From: Anseranas semipalmata
Taxonomy: Eukaryota > Chordata > Aves > Anseriformes > Anseranatidae
DNA: 64,000 nucleotides
Direction: 5' to 3'
Assembly: GCA_013399115.1 (NCBI GenBank)
Contig: VXAA01003306.1
Span: 252,617 to 316,616 of the forward strand
Positions 23,901 to 38,900 of this stretch are shown piece by piece (position 1 is the first letter of the stretch; every line of letters starts with the position of its first letter). Below the pieces are notes generated by a model. It did no database searches. It was not told the DNA's origin and saw only the letters and a program-made list of their open reading frames with translations. A program made the translations under genes and the position numbers.

Positions 23901-26900
23901 TATGATACTGTCTTCATTCATTGTTATGCCACTTTTTTTAGCTGGTAGGAATAATACCAATAATAATTTGTATTATTCTACCAATAAGTGTGTAGAAGGC
24001 TTATGTTTGTAGGAACAAGTACAGTGGAGTTAACATGTTTTATTTTAGAGGTTATAAATTCATGAGACCTGGCTTCTCAGGATCCCCAGATACTTTGAAA
24101 ACTTTCAGAGCATTGCCTGTTCTGTCTATTGAAGGAATTGGAACACTGGAGCATGAATTTTTGTTAGACCTTAACTTCAGCAGAGTGATCATATGCAAGC
24201 AAACAATTTACCCTTTCCTGTTTTGTGGTGGTTTTTGTCTACAGTAGGTTATTTACATTTTTACTTTTCTTCGCTATTTTAATAGATGCAATGGACCCAC
24301 TTTTATCTGGGCTAAATATCCAGCAGCAAAATCATCCATCTGGATCTTTAGCTCCGCAGCTCCATTCAATGCAGTCAGTTCCTGTAAACAGGCAAATGAA
24401 CTCAGCCAACTTTCAGCAACTACAGCAACAAACACAGTTGCAGACACGTCCTCCACAGCCACATCAGCAGCCACAGCAGGGTATTCGACCTTCATTTACT
24501 TCACCAGCACAGGTTCCAGTTCCCCCTGGCTGGAACCAGCTTCCTTCAGGAGCACTTCAGCCTCCTCCAACCCAGGGAGCACTGGGTACATTGACAGTAA
24601 ACCAGGGTTGGAAAAAGGCCCCATTGCCTGGACAAATGCAGCAGCAACTTCAAGCAAGACCATCTCTAGCCACAGTACAAACTCCTACTCATCCTCCACC
24701 TCCATATCCTTTTGGAAGCCAGCAAGCTTCCCAGGCTCACTCAAACTTTCCCCAGATGAGCAATCCTGGCCAGTTTACTGCTCCTCAAATGAAAAGCCTT
24801 CAGGGAGGGCCCTCACGGGTTCCTACACCACTACAGCAACCCCACCTGACCAACAAGTCTCCTGCTTCCTCTCCCTCCTCCTTCCAGCAGGGATCTCCTG
24901 CATCATCTCCAACAGTTAACCAGACGCAGCAGCAGATGGGACCAAGGCCTCCCCAGAGTAGCACGCTTCCCCAGGGATTCCAGCAGCCTGTCAGTTCTCC
25001 CAGTCGTAATCCTATGGTGCAACAGGGGAACGTACCCCCCAACTTCATGGTGATGCAGCAGCAAAACCAAGGTCCACAAGGTTTACACCCTGGCTTAGGA
25101 GGTAAGAAGTACTGAAACCATCTTTTATTTTAAAAGGAAAAACATAAAATGGCTAGAACTAATGTTACTGCTCCTTTCGAAGAGTTCCTTGAAGAGATAA
25201 AACAAAGACATAGATTGTATATGTGTAAGGTGGGCGTGGGTGAATTAGCATCAGCGTTACTTCAGTTCTAGTACCTAGCTCTGTCCTGCAGTGCTACAGT
25301 AATAACCTAGAAGTGAGCTCTTTCCCTGCAGGAAGAAATTGCTCTATGCACTTGCTGGTTATGACTCCCAGTCATCCTCTTGACAGTTCTTCTGTTGCCT
25401 TATAGCAAGTTCAGGATATTCAGAGATGTTTTGGGTCGTTTGTTTGTTTTGGTGTTGCTTTTGTTTGTTTTTGAGAAAGGGAGAGAGTGTAATAAAAACA
25501 AATGAACATTTTATTTCTCTCTTCAGCTTCCTCTGTCACCACTTACATTTTCTGCTACAGAAGTGAGGCATTATTTTGCATCTTCCCTTCTAAGTTGTGG
25601 AAGTCTCTTCTTGACCCTATCTTTATTTGTCATCAATTTCTTCCCATACAAAAGAGGAAAGAACTATTACTGATATAGTATTGTACTCCCTCCACTAAAA
25701 TGTGGAGGTCAAGGGATGTTTTCACTTCCTCTTTGGTAGTATGGTCTTTAGTTTTCTCCTTGGACCTCTGCACTCGCATCTTTGCCGTACTGCTCTCAGA
25801 AGGCTGCTCTAAGAGTGAAAGAATTTCATTTGTCAATCCCAAGACCTCTCGTGTCCATGTTTTTCTTTTTCTCTTGAGCCTTTTATAGTACTGTGCCTGA
25901 CTCGTAGCATTTCTCTCTCTAAATATTCACTTGTTCATATTTTTCTTGAATGGCTGCTCTCAGATACCCATACATAGGCTCTTGCTTAAGTCTTTAAAAT
26001 CTTTTCTTTCTGTACTTATAAAATATAAGCCATATTCTTTGTCCACCGATACACACTGTACTGCATATATTCTTGTTTCCTGTATTCTCACATTGCACAT
26101 CTGAAATCTGTAAGGTAAGCTGTAAGGAATACCCATTTTTTGGTCCGCTGATCTAGGCAAGTGTCCTGTGTCCTGTATTGTGGATCTCATTTGAATTTGG
26201 ATGAGTTTGATTTGCATGAATTGTCTCAGTTTCAGGGCTTTCCTCTTCCAGACTGTTCTTAGGGTCTACCTGTCTTCTACTCGCTGTGTCTTCTCTCATC
26301 TCCATCTGCAAGTCATTGTTATTAGAAATGACACATTTCCTTACAGTTTTGTCTCACCAGCTATATGTCCCCAGTCAAGAATCACTATCCTCTAGCTAGT
26401 GTAACCCTGACCTCTAGATAGCATAACCTATGTGTTCTCCTTACTTTCTATGTAAATCTACTATAGACAAAATCCTACTTCTGCTTTGTTAAAAATAACA
26501 CCCCAAATAAGCTATTAAAATATATTATTTGGACTCATGCTAGCCCTTATTGCTAAAATCAGTAATCTTGCTTTGAGCCATATTCTCAACTGATTTAAAA
26601 AGACGGGATTCTGTTGATTTCAACACAGCTATGTCTTGTCTAAACTTGATTATCTTAAAGTATTAATTGTAGACCTAAGACCAGATTAATTTACAGCTTC
26701 CTCACATACTTTACTGTATTGCTTGTGTAACCATACGCAGAACCAAGGTAAAATTCTGGCTGTAGATCAGAAAAATGAAGGAGGACAAGGTTCCTTCTAG
26801 GTGTGTGGCACTATTTATTTGATGGTGAGTTAAAGTGGGTTCTGTTAAAGCCATTTATGCTGCTGTTCATGTTGGTAGGCACAGTGACATTTTTGCTCCC

Positions 26901-29900
26901 TGTCCCAGGGCAGCAGTGGTGTTTTGATATGTCAAAGTGTGGGCGTTGTGCCAGATAGAGACCTGATAGAATACTTGCATTTGGAATAGCAGGGTTACTT
27001 GTATAAACTTGGGACTTGCTTCAGTCTTTCTGGACTCTTTGCTGGTAGCCAAGCCCCATGCTGTCTCATTAATTGGGAGATTTCTCAACCCACTTTGGGT
27101 TGAAGAGTTATTTTGAGTGTGTATACACAGACCAGTAGTGCAAAGGAGTGCTAAAAAGTGTGTACCTTGTGTGTTATGGTGAGAGTTCTTGCTGAGAGGA
27201 GAAAAATCATAATAAAAATGCAGGTTATTTGTGTTTGCATATGTGGAGTAAGTTAAGGGCCTGATCAGAGATGAGTGCAGTAGAGAAGAAAACAGCAAAC
27301 CATGTTACTTCAGTTTCTGTTTTCTAAAAAGTCAGCCTTCTCCCTTTTCTGTGGGGTTAGTTTTCTACTTAAACTAGAAGCAGAATTACATTTTGAACTG
27401 AGTCATAGTAGCTTGTTAGGCAGAACTATTGCACAGATAAGAACTATAAGTATGCCTTCAATGGGTTTCTTATATTGGCAAAAACTACTTTCTGCCTAAA
27501 CCAGTAATGTGATAGTACAGACTCAAAGGTATTCTTCCTATTGTAATCCAGTTACAGATTTTCTCTTTTTTTTTTTCTCCTTTTTTTTCTTCTTTCTTCC
27601 TTCTTGCCATACTTACTAATAAGAAAATTCTTGTATTAAGGAATGCCCAAACGCCTCCCTCCCGGGTTCCCTGCAGGCCAGGCTAACCAGAACTTCATGC
27701 AAGGTCAGGTGCCTTCCACAGCACCAGGAACACCGGTGAACAGCGGAGCTCCACAGCTACAAACTAGCCAAAATGTGCAGCACACAGGTCTGTTTGGAAT
27801 GTTTTGTTGTTTTTTTTTTTTTTTGTAGAAAACGGTGCTTTTACTTGTGTAACACATTTACTAAAACATTAAATTCTTGCAGGTAATAGAGAGTTTTAGC
27901 TACTTGGGGCTGAAAGTGCTGCAGAGGTGTGCTATGTGTATTGTTAAATGAGGAAAAGAAAAACGGGAGGCTGCTCATGGCTTTCAAACAACCCAACTAT
28001 TATTGCTTAGGACTGTCGTACTAGGATCCAAAAGTATCCGTTTGAAAATTAAATAGAAGTAGCATTGAAATTTGGAGACCAGGGGTAATAAAGATACAAC
28101 ACAAAAGGAACTTCCTGTCCAGGAAAAAAAAAAAAAGATGATGTTATCTTAGAAGGGAAAAAAAAAAGCTTGCTGTGATTTGAAAAGATTATTAGTTCCT
28201 TTGAAAACTTTGGAAGTCTGCTTACAGATAGTCCTGTAAAAATGAAATCTTTAGTTCACAAATGTCTCCATTTAACAATTCTGTTATTAGCCTTTCATCT
28301 GGATTGTGGATACCCTGATAATGTCATGTCATCACTATTGTGTGTGTATTTATTTTGTTCTGTTCTAAAACGTCCTCAAGGTTTGAAGTTTATTTTAGTT
28401 AGGAATTGTTCCACAGAGTTAGGTGCTACTGTGGAATATTTTTAAACTTATGTGTAGATAATGACTGAAATGGAAGTTCTGGTAAGCCTTCTGCAGTCAC
28501 ATATGCATGTGAAGTGCCAAACTAAGTGCTCATTTTGAAGTGCCAGTATGATTTTCTCTTTTGACAACTAACATTTATCTGTAGCATCAAACATCATAGC
28601 ATAGGACTGCAAATGTATCAGACATCCCAGTTTTCATTAGAAAATAGAGGAAAATAAATTTGGAGTACTGCTCAACATCAAATGTGAAAACTTTATACAA
28701 CTCCAATTGGTTTCTAACCGGCCTTTTTTATTAAAGGTGGCCAAGGATCTGGACCTCCTCAGAATCAGATGCAAGCACCACATGGCCCACCAAATATGAT
28801 GCAGACCAATTTAATGGGACTTCATGGAAATATGAACAACCAGCAGGCTGGTGCTAGTGGGGTGCCACAAGTTAACATGGGCAACATACAGGGACAGCCT
28901 CAACAAGGACCACAGTCTCAGCTTATGGGAATGCATCAGCAAATTGTATCCTCTCAAGGACAGATGGTAAACATTCAGGCTCAGGGATCGATGAACCCTC
29001 AAAACCAGATGATACTTTCTCGAACTCAGCTCATGCCGCAAGGCCAAATGATGGTAACACCACAAAATCAAAATCTTGGTCCTTCACCCCAAAGGATGAC
29101 CCCACCCAAACAGATGATTCCCCAGCAGGGTCAGCAGATGATGTCTACACACAATCAGATGATGGGACCTCAAGGCCAGGTCTTGTTACAGCAAAACTCA
29201 ATGATGGAACAGATGATGACCACTCAGATGCAAGGAAATAAACAGCCTTTTAATACTCAAAACCAGTCCAATGTTATGACGGGGCCAGCTCAACTGATGA
29301 GAGGACCAACCCCAAACATGCAAGGAAACATGGTGCAGTTCACTGGGCAGATGATGGCACAGCAAGGCCCTGTGAACGGTAACCCTTCTCAGGTTATGGG
29401 AATTCAAGGGCAAGTTTTAAGACCTACTGGACCCGCCACCCACATGTCTCAGCAACTTGGGGATACTACTACTACAACAAATAATGATGTGAACTTGACA
29501 CAGATGTTACCTGATGTTCCTGTGCAGCAGCCAAACATTGTGCCTTCCCATATGCAAGCAATGCAAGGAAACAACAATGCTTCGGGGAGTCATTTCTCTG
29601 GCCATGGGCTGCCTTTCAATACCGGGTTTAGTGGAACGCCAAATGGGAATCAGATTTCCTGTGGACAGAATCCTGGTTTTCCTGTCAATAAAGATGTCAC
29701 GCTCACGAGTCCACTCTTGGTTAACCTTCTACAAAGTGATATATCGGCAGGACACTTTGGTGTGAACAACAAACAAAATAATCAGAATGCAAATAAGCCG
29801 AAAAAGAAGAAGCCTCCAAGGAAGAAGAAAAATAATCAACAACTGGAACAAACAAAGTAGGTTTAATATTATGTTGGTTTTATAAGGGACGTGGGAAAGT

Positions 29901-32900
29901 CCTGCAGGCAACCTGTCGATATTTTTTCAGCAAGTGTGTGGTGAGACCTGTATTATTTGATATGCTAGCAATTTCCCTTAAGAATTAAATGATAGCCCAA
30001 TAGCAAGTCTGCCACTGGAAAGTTCATTCAGGATAAAGAAAAACATGAAAACATCCTAGTTCAGTTATAAATCCGTTTAAAACAGCAATGTTCACTACAT
30101 ATACTGGATAAAGGAGGTGTAGAAGTTGTTTCAAAATGTCAGTGGACACGTGGGGCTGTGGCCTTTGGAGAGGAGGCTGCCATTCTCAGGCAGTCTGACA
30201 GCCACAATCAAAGGTTGGGAAGTGCTTTCAGAAGAATTATAAGCCTCTGTATAACAATGTACTGTATAGATTTTTGGGGGGTTCTGACGTACATGTATAC
30301 CCTGCTGTGTTTCTGCTTGGGATTGAGCTGGACTTCTCTCTTACTTGAAGCTGCAGCTAGGAGTTGGAGTGTGGTGCTCTCCAAGTATGGGGATAACAAG
30401 CCCAAGCAGTGCTGGCCTTTCTTCCCTAAGAGAGGTTAGGAGTTAAAAACCACAACCGTTGAGAGGGAATAGGTGAATGGGTTGAGAGAAAATGGGTGAA
30501 CATATCAGTATAGTAGAAATACGAGATTGCTGAACCTTTTCATTCCTCTTTGAGCAGTATATTTTGTTGGCCAGCTGTCCTGTAACCCTTTGTTGTTGGT
30601 AGTGTACTAATACCAGCACAGGGTGGTAGACAGCTGCTGCTGTACCTTTATTCAGCTAAAATGGTGTAGGCAGATAAGCTGTATCTAATTATTGACTATA
30701 TATCTAACCTGTGGCTGCAAGTGAGCCACAGGGTCATTGACAAGAATCCCCAGGAATCCACATGATGAAGCAACTTTTTTTTTTTCAGTTCACTTTAGAA
30801 AAGAATGGAAGAACTTTCCACAAATTTACAACACAGAAATATCCAAATTTGTGTAATCTATTGCAAGAGATCTTTTGTGACAGTCCTTAACTGCCTTAAT
30901 TCCTTAGTACTATAAAATGCAGGAGCTGTTACTTGCATTTTGCCGTCATAGAAATGCTGCACAGTGAAGGTAAAGCAAAGTATGCTAGTTTAAGAGGCTC
31001 TGAAATAGTCTTTCAAATACCTGCTATTTAATTGTATGTATAGGTGATGGTATAGCCTGTCAGCTCAACATTGCTGCAAAACAGGCCTTGTGATTTTGGA
31101 TTAAATAATCAGAAATTAAGGTGTACACAGTCTACGTGAAAACCTGGTTAAAGTAACTCAGAACCAAGCGGCCAAAATATGTGTAGACTGCAATGTTGGG
31201 GTGACTTGGAAACCATCACTGAGGTACCACTCCTTTTGCAGTGTCTAACTCATTATGCATCATTAGCTTCTGAAGTGTGCAGAGCAGGGCTCCTTCGTGC
31301 CCAGCGCCGCTGCACGGCCAGCCGTGACCCAGCCTGCAGCAGTGCCGCTGCGTGCGAGGAGCCCCAGGCAGCACGTGGTGTGTGCTGAGCTTTCTGGCTG
31401 GGATAGCCTTCGGTTACGTGGTAGGGCATGTAGGTGTCTTCATTTGGGCATTCCAGAAACTTAAGTGCAAGTAGTCTGGCAAGAGTGGCTTTTAACGATG
31501 TATTACAAAAGGTAGTATAGTGTGGTCCATGTTTAAAGAATACGAGTAGTAGTATGACGGTAGAACATGCGTCTTTCTGCTTTCAATACGTAAGACCCTT
31601 CGGAAAGTCTTCAATAAAAAGCAAACATATATTTCTGTTTGTTGTTCACCTAACCTTTAAAGCTATTAAGATAGCTTACAAACAATAACAATGTCTTATT
31701 TTTCTTTCTATCAAAAATGTTCTCGTTGCATAGCGCTACCAACAGCGGTTTATGTAGTAGTGGTAGGCACCGCTGATCATCTGCGGCAAAGCAAAGTATG
31801 CAATCCTTGTGTCATGTAGTCATCTGCATCTTTCATGGAAAGTCTGTTCTTTTTGCCCCAGATCAGACACAAAAATGGCCATGTATTTATTTCTAGGAGG
31901 GAGAGATCTGGTGTTATGTGTAGAAATAAACTGCTTTAATTCTAAATGGGTTTCAATGAAATAATAGCAACTGCTGCTGTAGTTAGCTGACTTGCCATGG
32001 AAATCGCAAAGGATTCAGAGAAGCAGAAGATTTGGCACTCTATTCTGAAGAGAAAATCCGTTAATCATTAAAGAAAAGCCTTATTAGGGTTTTGTTTTCA
32101 TTGGACTTGCTGACAATCACCCAGCTTCAGTGTGGCTTGGGAATATCAACAAATGGATAGATAAAGCTCCCCCCTGAGCTCACAAAGCCCCAGGAGAATA
32201 TTTGCTTGTTATAACGTTTTCACAATAAAAGAAACACTAAAGTAAAAGTTTTTCTATTGAGCTCTGAAAATTTAAAAGAACTTCTAGCTCTTAAATGATG
32301 CTTTTAATCAGATTTCTGCATACTTAACTAAAGAAATACTACTTTCTACTTGTTCTATCACTGATTTTCAGTGAACTTTCTCTTGCCATGGTTACTCGCA
32401 GAATGCTATGTTTGTCACCTGATACGGATTAGCATTTTGTTTCTTAACTGGCTATGCATTAATCCCTCTATCCTTGCCGGAGCATTCAGAAGGGTGCTAT
32501 CCTCATAAAAGTTTTTAGAGTGAAAAGGTGAGACTATTCTCCAGCAAAGAAGGGAGACTGCAGTGCAGGCAAAGCCAAAACTGGTTGTGATTCCTTCCTG
32601 CCTCACTCACTGCCTGCTTCCTTAGCATAGTTAGCCAAGCTCAGCATTTACCTATCTTGGAAATGTTGATTCTTTTTAAATCTGACTTGGATCGATACCT
32701 CTTGCATCAGAAACAAATAGGTGCTTTTTATCTCGGCTTTTTCTCTGTAATTATTCCTCAGGACTGTGGAATTCAAAACAGCAAACCTTGTTTGGAAATG
32801 CAGCTAATTTGATAATAATGCTAAAAATAATTCAGGTTTTTTTTTGTTGTTAGAAAATGTTGTTGAGCTGTAATAATATAGCAACAGAAGTACCATTAAT

Positions 32901-35900
32901 GAAATGGTTTACAGACTGAGCCATATTGGAATGTTAAATAGGAGGTGTGCTGTCGAAAAAGTTTATTCAGCTGAATCTAAAAATAGTTTTAAGGGTTTGC
33001 TTAATTGACTGACTTGAGCGTTGGAATAAAAACCAAGGCATTTTGGATAAGTAGGTGGTTTAAAAGTGATTGTGTCTGTTTTCTGAATTTGTGAAAACCG
33101 TAGGTAACAGGATGGAAAACGAGAAAACAGATACTGGATGAAAGGTGACAGCAGAGAAAAATGTGTTAGTTAATTGTATTAAATACACGCACGAGCAAAC
33201 AGTTGCTTCGTGTTGCCCTGTTGGCAGCCCACGAATGCTGCGTATGGGTAGAGCAGAAGCAATACTCGTGGTAAAGCTGCTCCTGCTGCTGGCGTTGAGA
33301 TGCGCGTTGTGCCGAGGGGATGTGCACGTGGAGAACAGCACTGCAGCACGGAGAGGCATGGGAAGTTTTTCTCAAATAGACTCAGAGAGCTTTGAGTTGT
33401 AGGTCTGGAAGCAACAGCCCCCCTGCACACATGGGAAGTGAAACTAATCTAGCATCAGAGAACAAGTGCCTTTCTATAAAAGTAAAAGCTGTTGCAGAGC
33501 ACTGTACCATGTTGGCAGGGCTGGTTTTGCTTGCGTCTTCGCTGTAGCTTTATTTTTGCATGTCTTATTTCAGCATCTGCAGCCCTGGTTTTTTTGTTTG
33601 TTTTGTTTTTTTCTCTCCTGGAGTTCTCCCCGGCTCTGGCTGGGGATTTCACATCTGAAAGCTGTGCTTGGCAATGCAGCTGGTAGAGCCAGAGGTTCGC
33701 TTCGAAAACTCGACGGTCCCTGCTGTGCAGCTGGTTCCTTACATTGAGAGCAGTAAGAGGGAAGAACAAATAAGGAATGTTTATCCCTCTCACACAAACT
33801 CATCATCGTGCTTGTTATTTGTATTCAGAATTCAATGTTTTTTTTAGATACCTGGCGGTTGTTAAATGTTCAGTGAATTTCAGCTACATTTGAAATTCAA
33901 TTTATGTTTAAATTTTCCAGCAACTATAGTAGCAGTTGTTCCTACAGTCACTGCTATTCTTTGTTACTGTATACCAAAACTCTAGGTCTGTTTTGCAAGG
34001 CTTTGTTTTGTAGCTTGCCTGATGGGACCCATCTGGCAGGAGGTGTTTAAGAATTGATTTTGCGCAAAGATTATTTTCTAGGTTAAACCCATTTGTGCAG
34101 TAATGCTCTAACATCAGCTTTCTATCTAATCTTTAACTGTAACATTTTTAATCCCCAACCCTCCCTATTTTAAAGAATCACGAATGTGAAAAATACATTA
34201 AGTTTGTAATTTTGCCAATTTTAGGCAGTTTGTGTTGTCTACACCATGCACCCTACGTCAAAGGCTGAGCTCCTCTGGGAGATTTTGTTGCCAGAATTTT
34301 TTTTCCACTTGTGTCTGCTAATACAGTGCTGCTGGGACATGGGGCTGTGTGTGTCGGTGCTGTGTCCTTGGGCTGTGTTAGCAGAGACACCCCGCAGGAC
34401 TGCCTGCCCCAGGCTCGTGTCATTACAGCGGTGCTTGCCGGCGGCTATGTGTCATCTTGGATCTCATGCTAAGTGGCTGTACTGAAGTAAGAGGCTGGGG
34501 TTTGCTAATTTTCATTGCATTTATTTGCAGAGGTGTGTAAGACTGTAACAACTGCATCGTAAAATTTAGCGGTATGCTGGATTAGGCAAAAGGTTTAACT
34601 CCAAATACTTTCCTTGGCAATACTTGCCCACTCAGTAGTAATGCTTGGAGCTGTTTGGTTTCTTAGCTTTCTTCTCTCTTGATTTATGCTCTCCCCTCTT
34701 TCGACCAGTGAAAGTTCAGGGACTTTCAAGTCACACCCTGCTTTTTGAACATTGTTCAGGTAGTTAATAGGACATTAGGACAGGCCTGGGTTTCTCCTCG
34801 TCAGCTGTACAGATGCCAGAAACTGTTACTGTCAAGTAAACTTAAATAGGAGTGATCTCTCCACCTTTATATACTTCACATTCTTGTTTTGCTGAAAATT
34901 TCTTTTGTCCTTGGCATTTCTGCATGATTCTGCCTCTCCTTGTAGGCAGCAGTCCTATTCTAATGTCTTTAATTTTAACCAGGAGCTTTTATTACATAGA
35001 TCTCCCTACAGCCTTGGTATATTCACAAAGCAGATAAGCAGTTAAAGTCTTCTATTCTTCATTCCTCTTTATTCTACATCCTCTGACCATATGTGTTGAT
35101 AGCTGTAAAAATGTGTTTTTTTTCTAAGTCTGCAAAAGCTGTCCCGATTCAGTGGAAATATTGGGCATTGAATATCAACAATTTAAAATTCTTCTGCAGA
35201 GTCTCCTGGACTGTCACTTATAGAGCCTCAGCATCCTGCAAAGCTCTGTGCTCTGCCAGATGACCTTGAATGTCTGATACGTCAATACATTTGTGCTGTG
35301 ACATTAATAGAGGCCTCTGATACCCTGAGCTAATCATCTCTGGGTATGTGGTGCTACCATTGAAATAAAATTCTGTGCATCTACCCATGATGCTTATTTA
35401 TACAGTTGTCGCAGCAGGAAGCCTATTTATATATAATTTGGGGTATCCGTTTGCATTCTCTTAGTTACAAAACTCAGATTCAAGGTAGAAATAAAGGAAA
35501 GAAACAAATGCTTAGGATGAATAGAGCACCAGGCAACTTGTTTCTTCTTGAGTAGTATATAAGGCAAAGGAATGATTATCAGCAGACCTGGACTGTGTGT
35601 TCATGTTATACCCGAGGAAGTGATGTATTTCAATGAGTTGCTTGCAGGTCTGTCAAGTGCTGAGACAATAATGGAAGCAGAATCCAAACACTGATGTTCA
35701 GGCTGTATCTAAATTGCAATTATTTTTCTTTCAGCTCTTCAGAACCGCGTCCAGGTGGCCTGGAGGAGAGTGATCAGTCATCAATGTCTGGAGAACAAGG
35801 AATGAATGTAGATAACTCAGGCCCTAAACTTTCAGACTTCGCAAGTAGGCCACCAGGTAGTAGGATTTTTATATGGATTATTTGAATGTTACAACTGTAG

Positions 35901-38900
35901 TAGATAGTACTGTCACAAAGATCAGTAAAAATTTGTTTTTGCGTTCTCACACATTCAAGTCCAAAGCTTTTTTTTCTCTCCTAGTAAATAATTGATGCCA
36001 TTCCTTAAGCGTGTTCTTTGAGTTAGCTCAAAATGAATACATGGCCTCGTTCTCATGTATCATCCTGCAGGTATCATTTTGAATACTGTAGAATTATTTA
36101 GCAATATCATCGTTGATAAAGATTCCTGAACTTCCAGCAGTAGCACAGATTGGTGCCTTAATAATTGAGCATTAGCCAATAGCTGATTTTTCAGAATTAA
36201 GAAATGAAGGTTACAGTTGGAATTATCCTTTATACATAGGAAGGATTAAATCCAAAGTCCTCAGGAATTTCATGTTATAAGTCACATGGGTTCTTTTTAG
36301 CACCATTTTTGGCTAAGCGATACATGGTAGATGGTAGATTGTACACTAGGAGCGGTCAGATCTGTAACAGGCTTGCTAGTTCATGTCCCACTGTGGCTGT
36401 CAAACTTTTAGGTTTGTTTTAAGGATAATTAATTTGTGAAAGTCCAACTCTGCATTTGTAAGTGAAAGCAAGCCTGTGGACAGTTGTAGAGACTGTTTGA
36501 GGTGGCATGAATCCAGAATAATAGCTAGTAGCTGGTAGAAGTTGAGTACTCAAATTCAATGTCATGCAGGTCATTCATAAATTAAGTGAAAATGTTTTTA
36601 AGAATTAAATGAAATCATTTACCTTGTTTGTAAAGCCTGTTTCATTAATGTGGCTCTTACAAAAGATAAACAGGCTCCTGCCTACACCTTCTATCTGATG
36701 CTGTTAACTACAGAAAATCTGTTTTCTCTGGTCTTTCTTTGTTTTTGATGAATGTGTCACCGTGTCTTCTTAGGTTATCCTTCTCAGCCAGTGGAACAAA
36801 GACCACTTCAGCAGATGCCACCTCAACTCATGCCACATACACAGCAGCCACAGCCGCAGCCGCAGCAGCCACCACAACCACAGCCACCACCACAGCAAGC
36901 CCAGGCACCAGCACAAACACCACAGCAACAGCAGCAAATGATGATGATGCTTATGATGCAGCAGGATCCCAAATCAGTCAGGCTTCCTGTGCCCCAAGGA
37001 GTTCACCCACCTCGAGGGCCTCTGAATCCAGATGCTCAACGAATGCCAATGCAGCAGAGTGGTAACATGCCAGTAATGGTTAATCTACAAGGTCCTGGAT
37101 CAGTGCCTCCATCTCCTGATAAACAGAGAATTTCCTTGCCAGGCAATCCTTCTCTGGGAAATAATGCAAGAAAAATGGTTTATCAAGATAATGTACAGAA
37201 TCCTTCCAGCTCACCTCTGGGGGAGGTTTCATCGGTGTCCTCCCTTCCAGAAGGAAGTGGAACTGAAGGCCCCCCAGCTTCAGGAGCTCAGAATAATTTG
37301 ACATCTCATTTAGTAGTTTCACAGAACCAATTAATGATGACGGGACCCAAACCTGGACCATCCCCACTTTCAACTGCCCAAGGTGCAAGTCCTCAACAGC
37401 AGTCTAATTCTCTGCCTGGCACTCTTACACACCATTTTCCAAATGTTGCCACCCCATCACAAACTTCAAGGCCTAAAACTCCAAATAGAGCAAGCCCAAG
37501 GCCATACTATCCTCAGACTCCTAATAACCGTCCACCTAGCACAGAACCCTCAGAAATAAGCCTTTCTCCAGAGAGACTCAATGCTTCTATAGCTGGTCTT
37601 TTCCCTCCCCAGATTAATATTCCTTTACCTCCCAGGCCTAATCTCAATAGAGGATTTGATCAGCAGGGTCTTAATCCAACTACTTTGAAGGCGATTGGAC
37701 AAGCCCCATCAAATCTCACAATTAACAATCAGTCTAGTTTTGCTGCTCCACAGTCACATAAATTGGAAGGTGTGGTCATTAATTCAGGAAAACAAACCAA
37801 CACTGGAGGAACAAAGAGAGCGAGTCCAAGCAATAGTCGAAGGTCCAGCCCTGGATCCAGCAGGAAAACAACACCAAGCCCTGGCAGACAGAATTCAAAA
37901 GCAGCTAAGTTATCATTGACTACTCAGCAGAATCCATCTCTGTTGCAGAACATAGACATGCAAAGAAATATGATGGTTGGTCCCACTTCTTTGCCAACAC
38001 CTGTGACTACAAGTTTTCAAAATAATAACATGCTAAGTAATCAGAATCCTGCAGTTTCTGTACCTGCTGTGACTGGCATCGCTGAAGACAGTAAAGAGAG
38101 CCTTAGTGTTCCTCAAGATAATGAGTGTCAAAGTGCACAAGGTGTCCAAGGTAACAAAGACCAGCCCAATATTGAACTAAAAGGTATCCCTACTCCAGAA
38201 ATAAAAATGTTGGTTCCAGAAGAGCAATCAAAAAAAGATGGGCAGGCCTTAGACACAGGTAAGCTTCCAGTTTTGGAGGAAAGTAAAACCATGGTATCTC
38301 CAGCTATGAGGGAAGCACCAACTTCTTTAAGTCAACTGCTTGATAATTCTGGAGCTCCTAATGTAACCATTAAGCCCCCTGGGCTGACTGGTCTTGAAAT
38401 GGCACCAATAGTCACCACTGTGGAGGAGCTAAAAAAGATAGCTGTCATTCCTCCACTGCAAGATACATCCTCTAGCAAAGAGCCATCTAATTCACTTAGC
38501 TTGCCTCAAAATAATGAGCCCTGTTCAAATCCAGGACATCAGGAATTGGGAGAAATAAACTCAAGTGTTACACAGAGTGTTCCTCCAGTGATGCAAAGGC
38601 CTGTCAGCTCTTCTTCTATTTCAGGTCCTTTACCGCCCAACCAGATAACAGTTTTTGTAACTTCAAACCCTATTACGTCTTCTGCTAATACATCAGCACC
38701 ATTGCCATCTCACTTGCAACCTGCGTTGGTGTCTACTGTTGTCACAATGCCTAATGTAGGAAACAAAGTTATGGTTTCGGAGGGACAGTCGGCAGTTCAG
38801 TCTAATGCCCGGCCACAGTTCATTACACCTGTTTTTATAAACTCATCGTCAATAATTCAGGTTATGAAAGGCTCTCAGCCAAGTACGATTCCCGCAGCCC

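Noticed and set aside
36739..37065. Thr/Ala-rich 108-residue frame on the + strand
   Set aside because: It is a shifted reading of the CAG/CCA repeats of NCOA6 exon 10.
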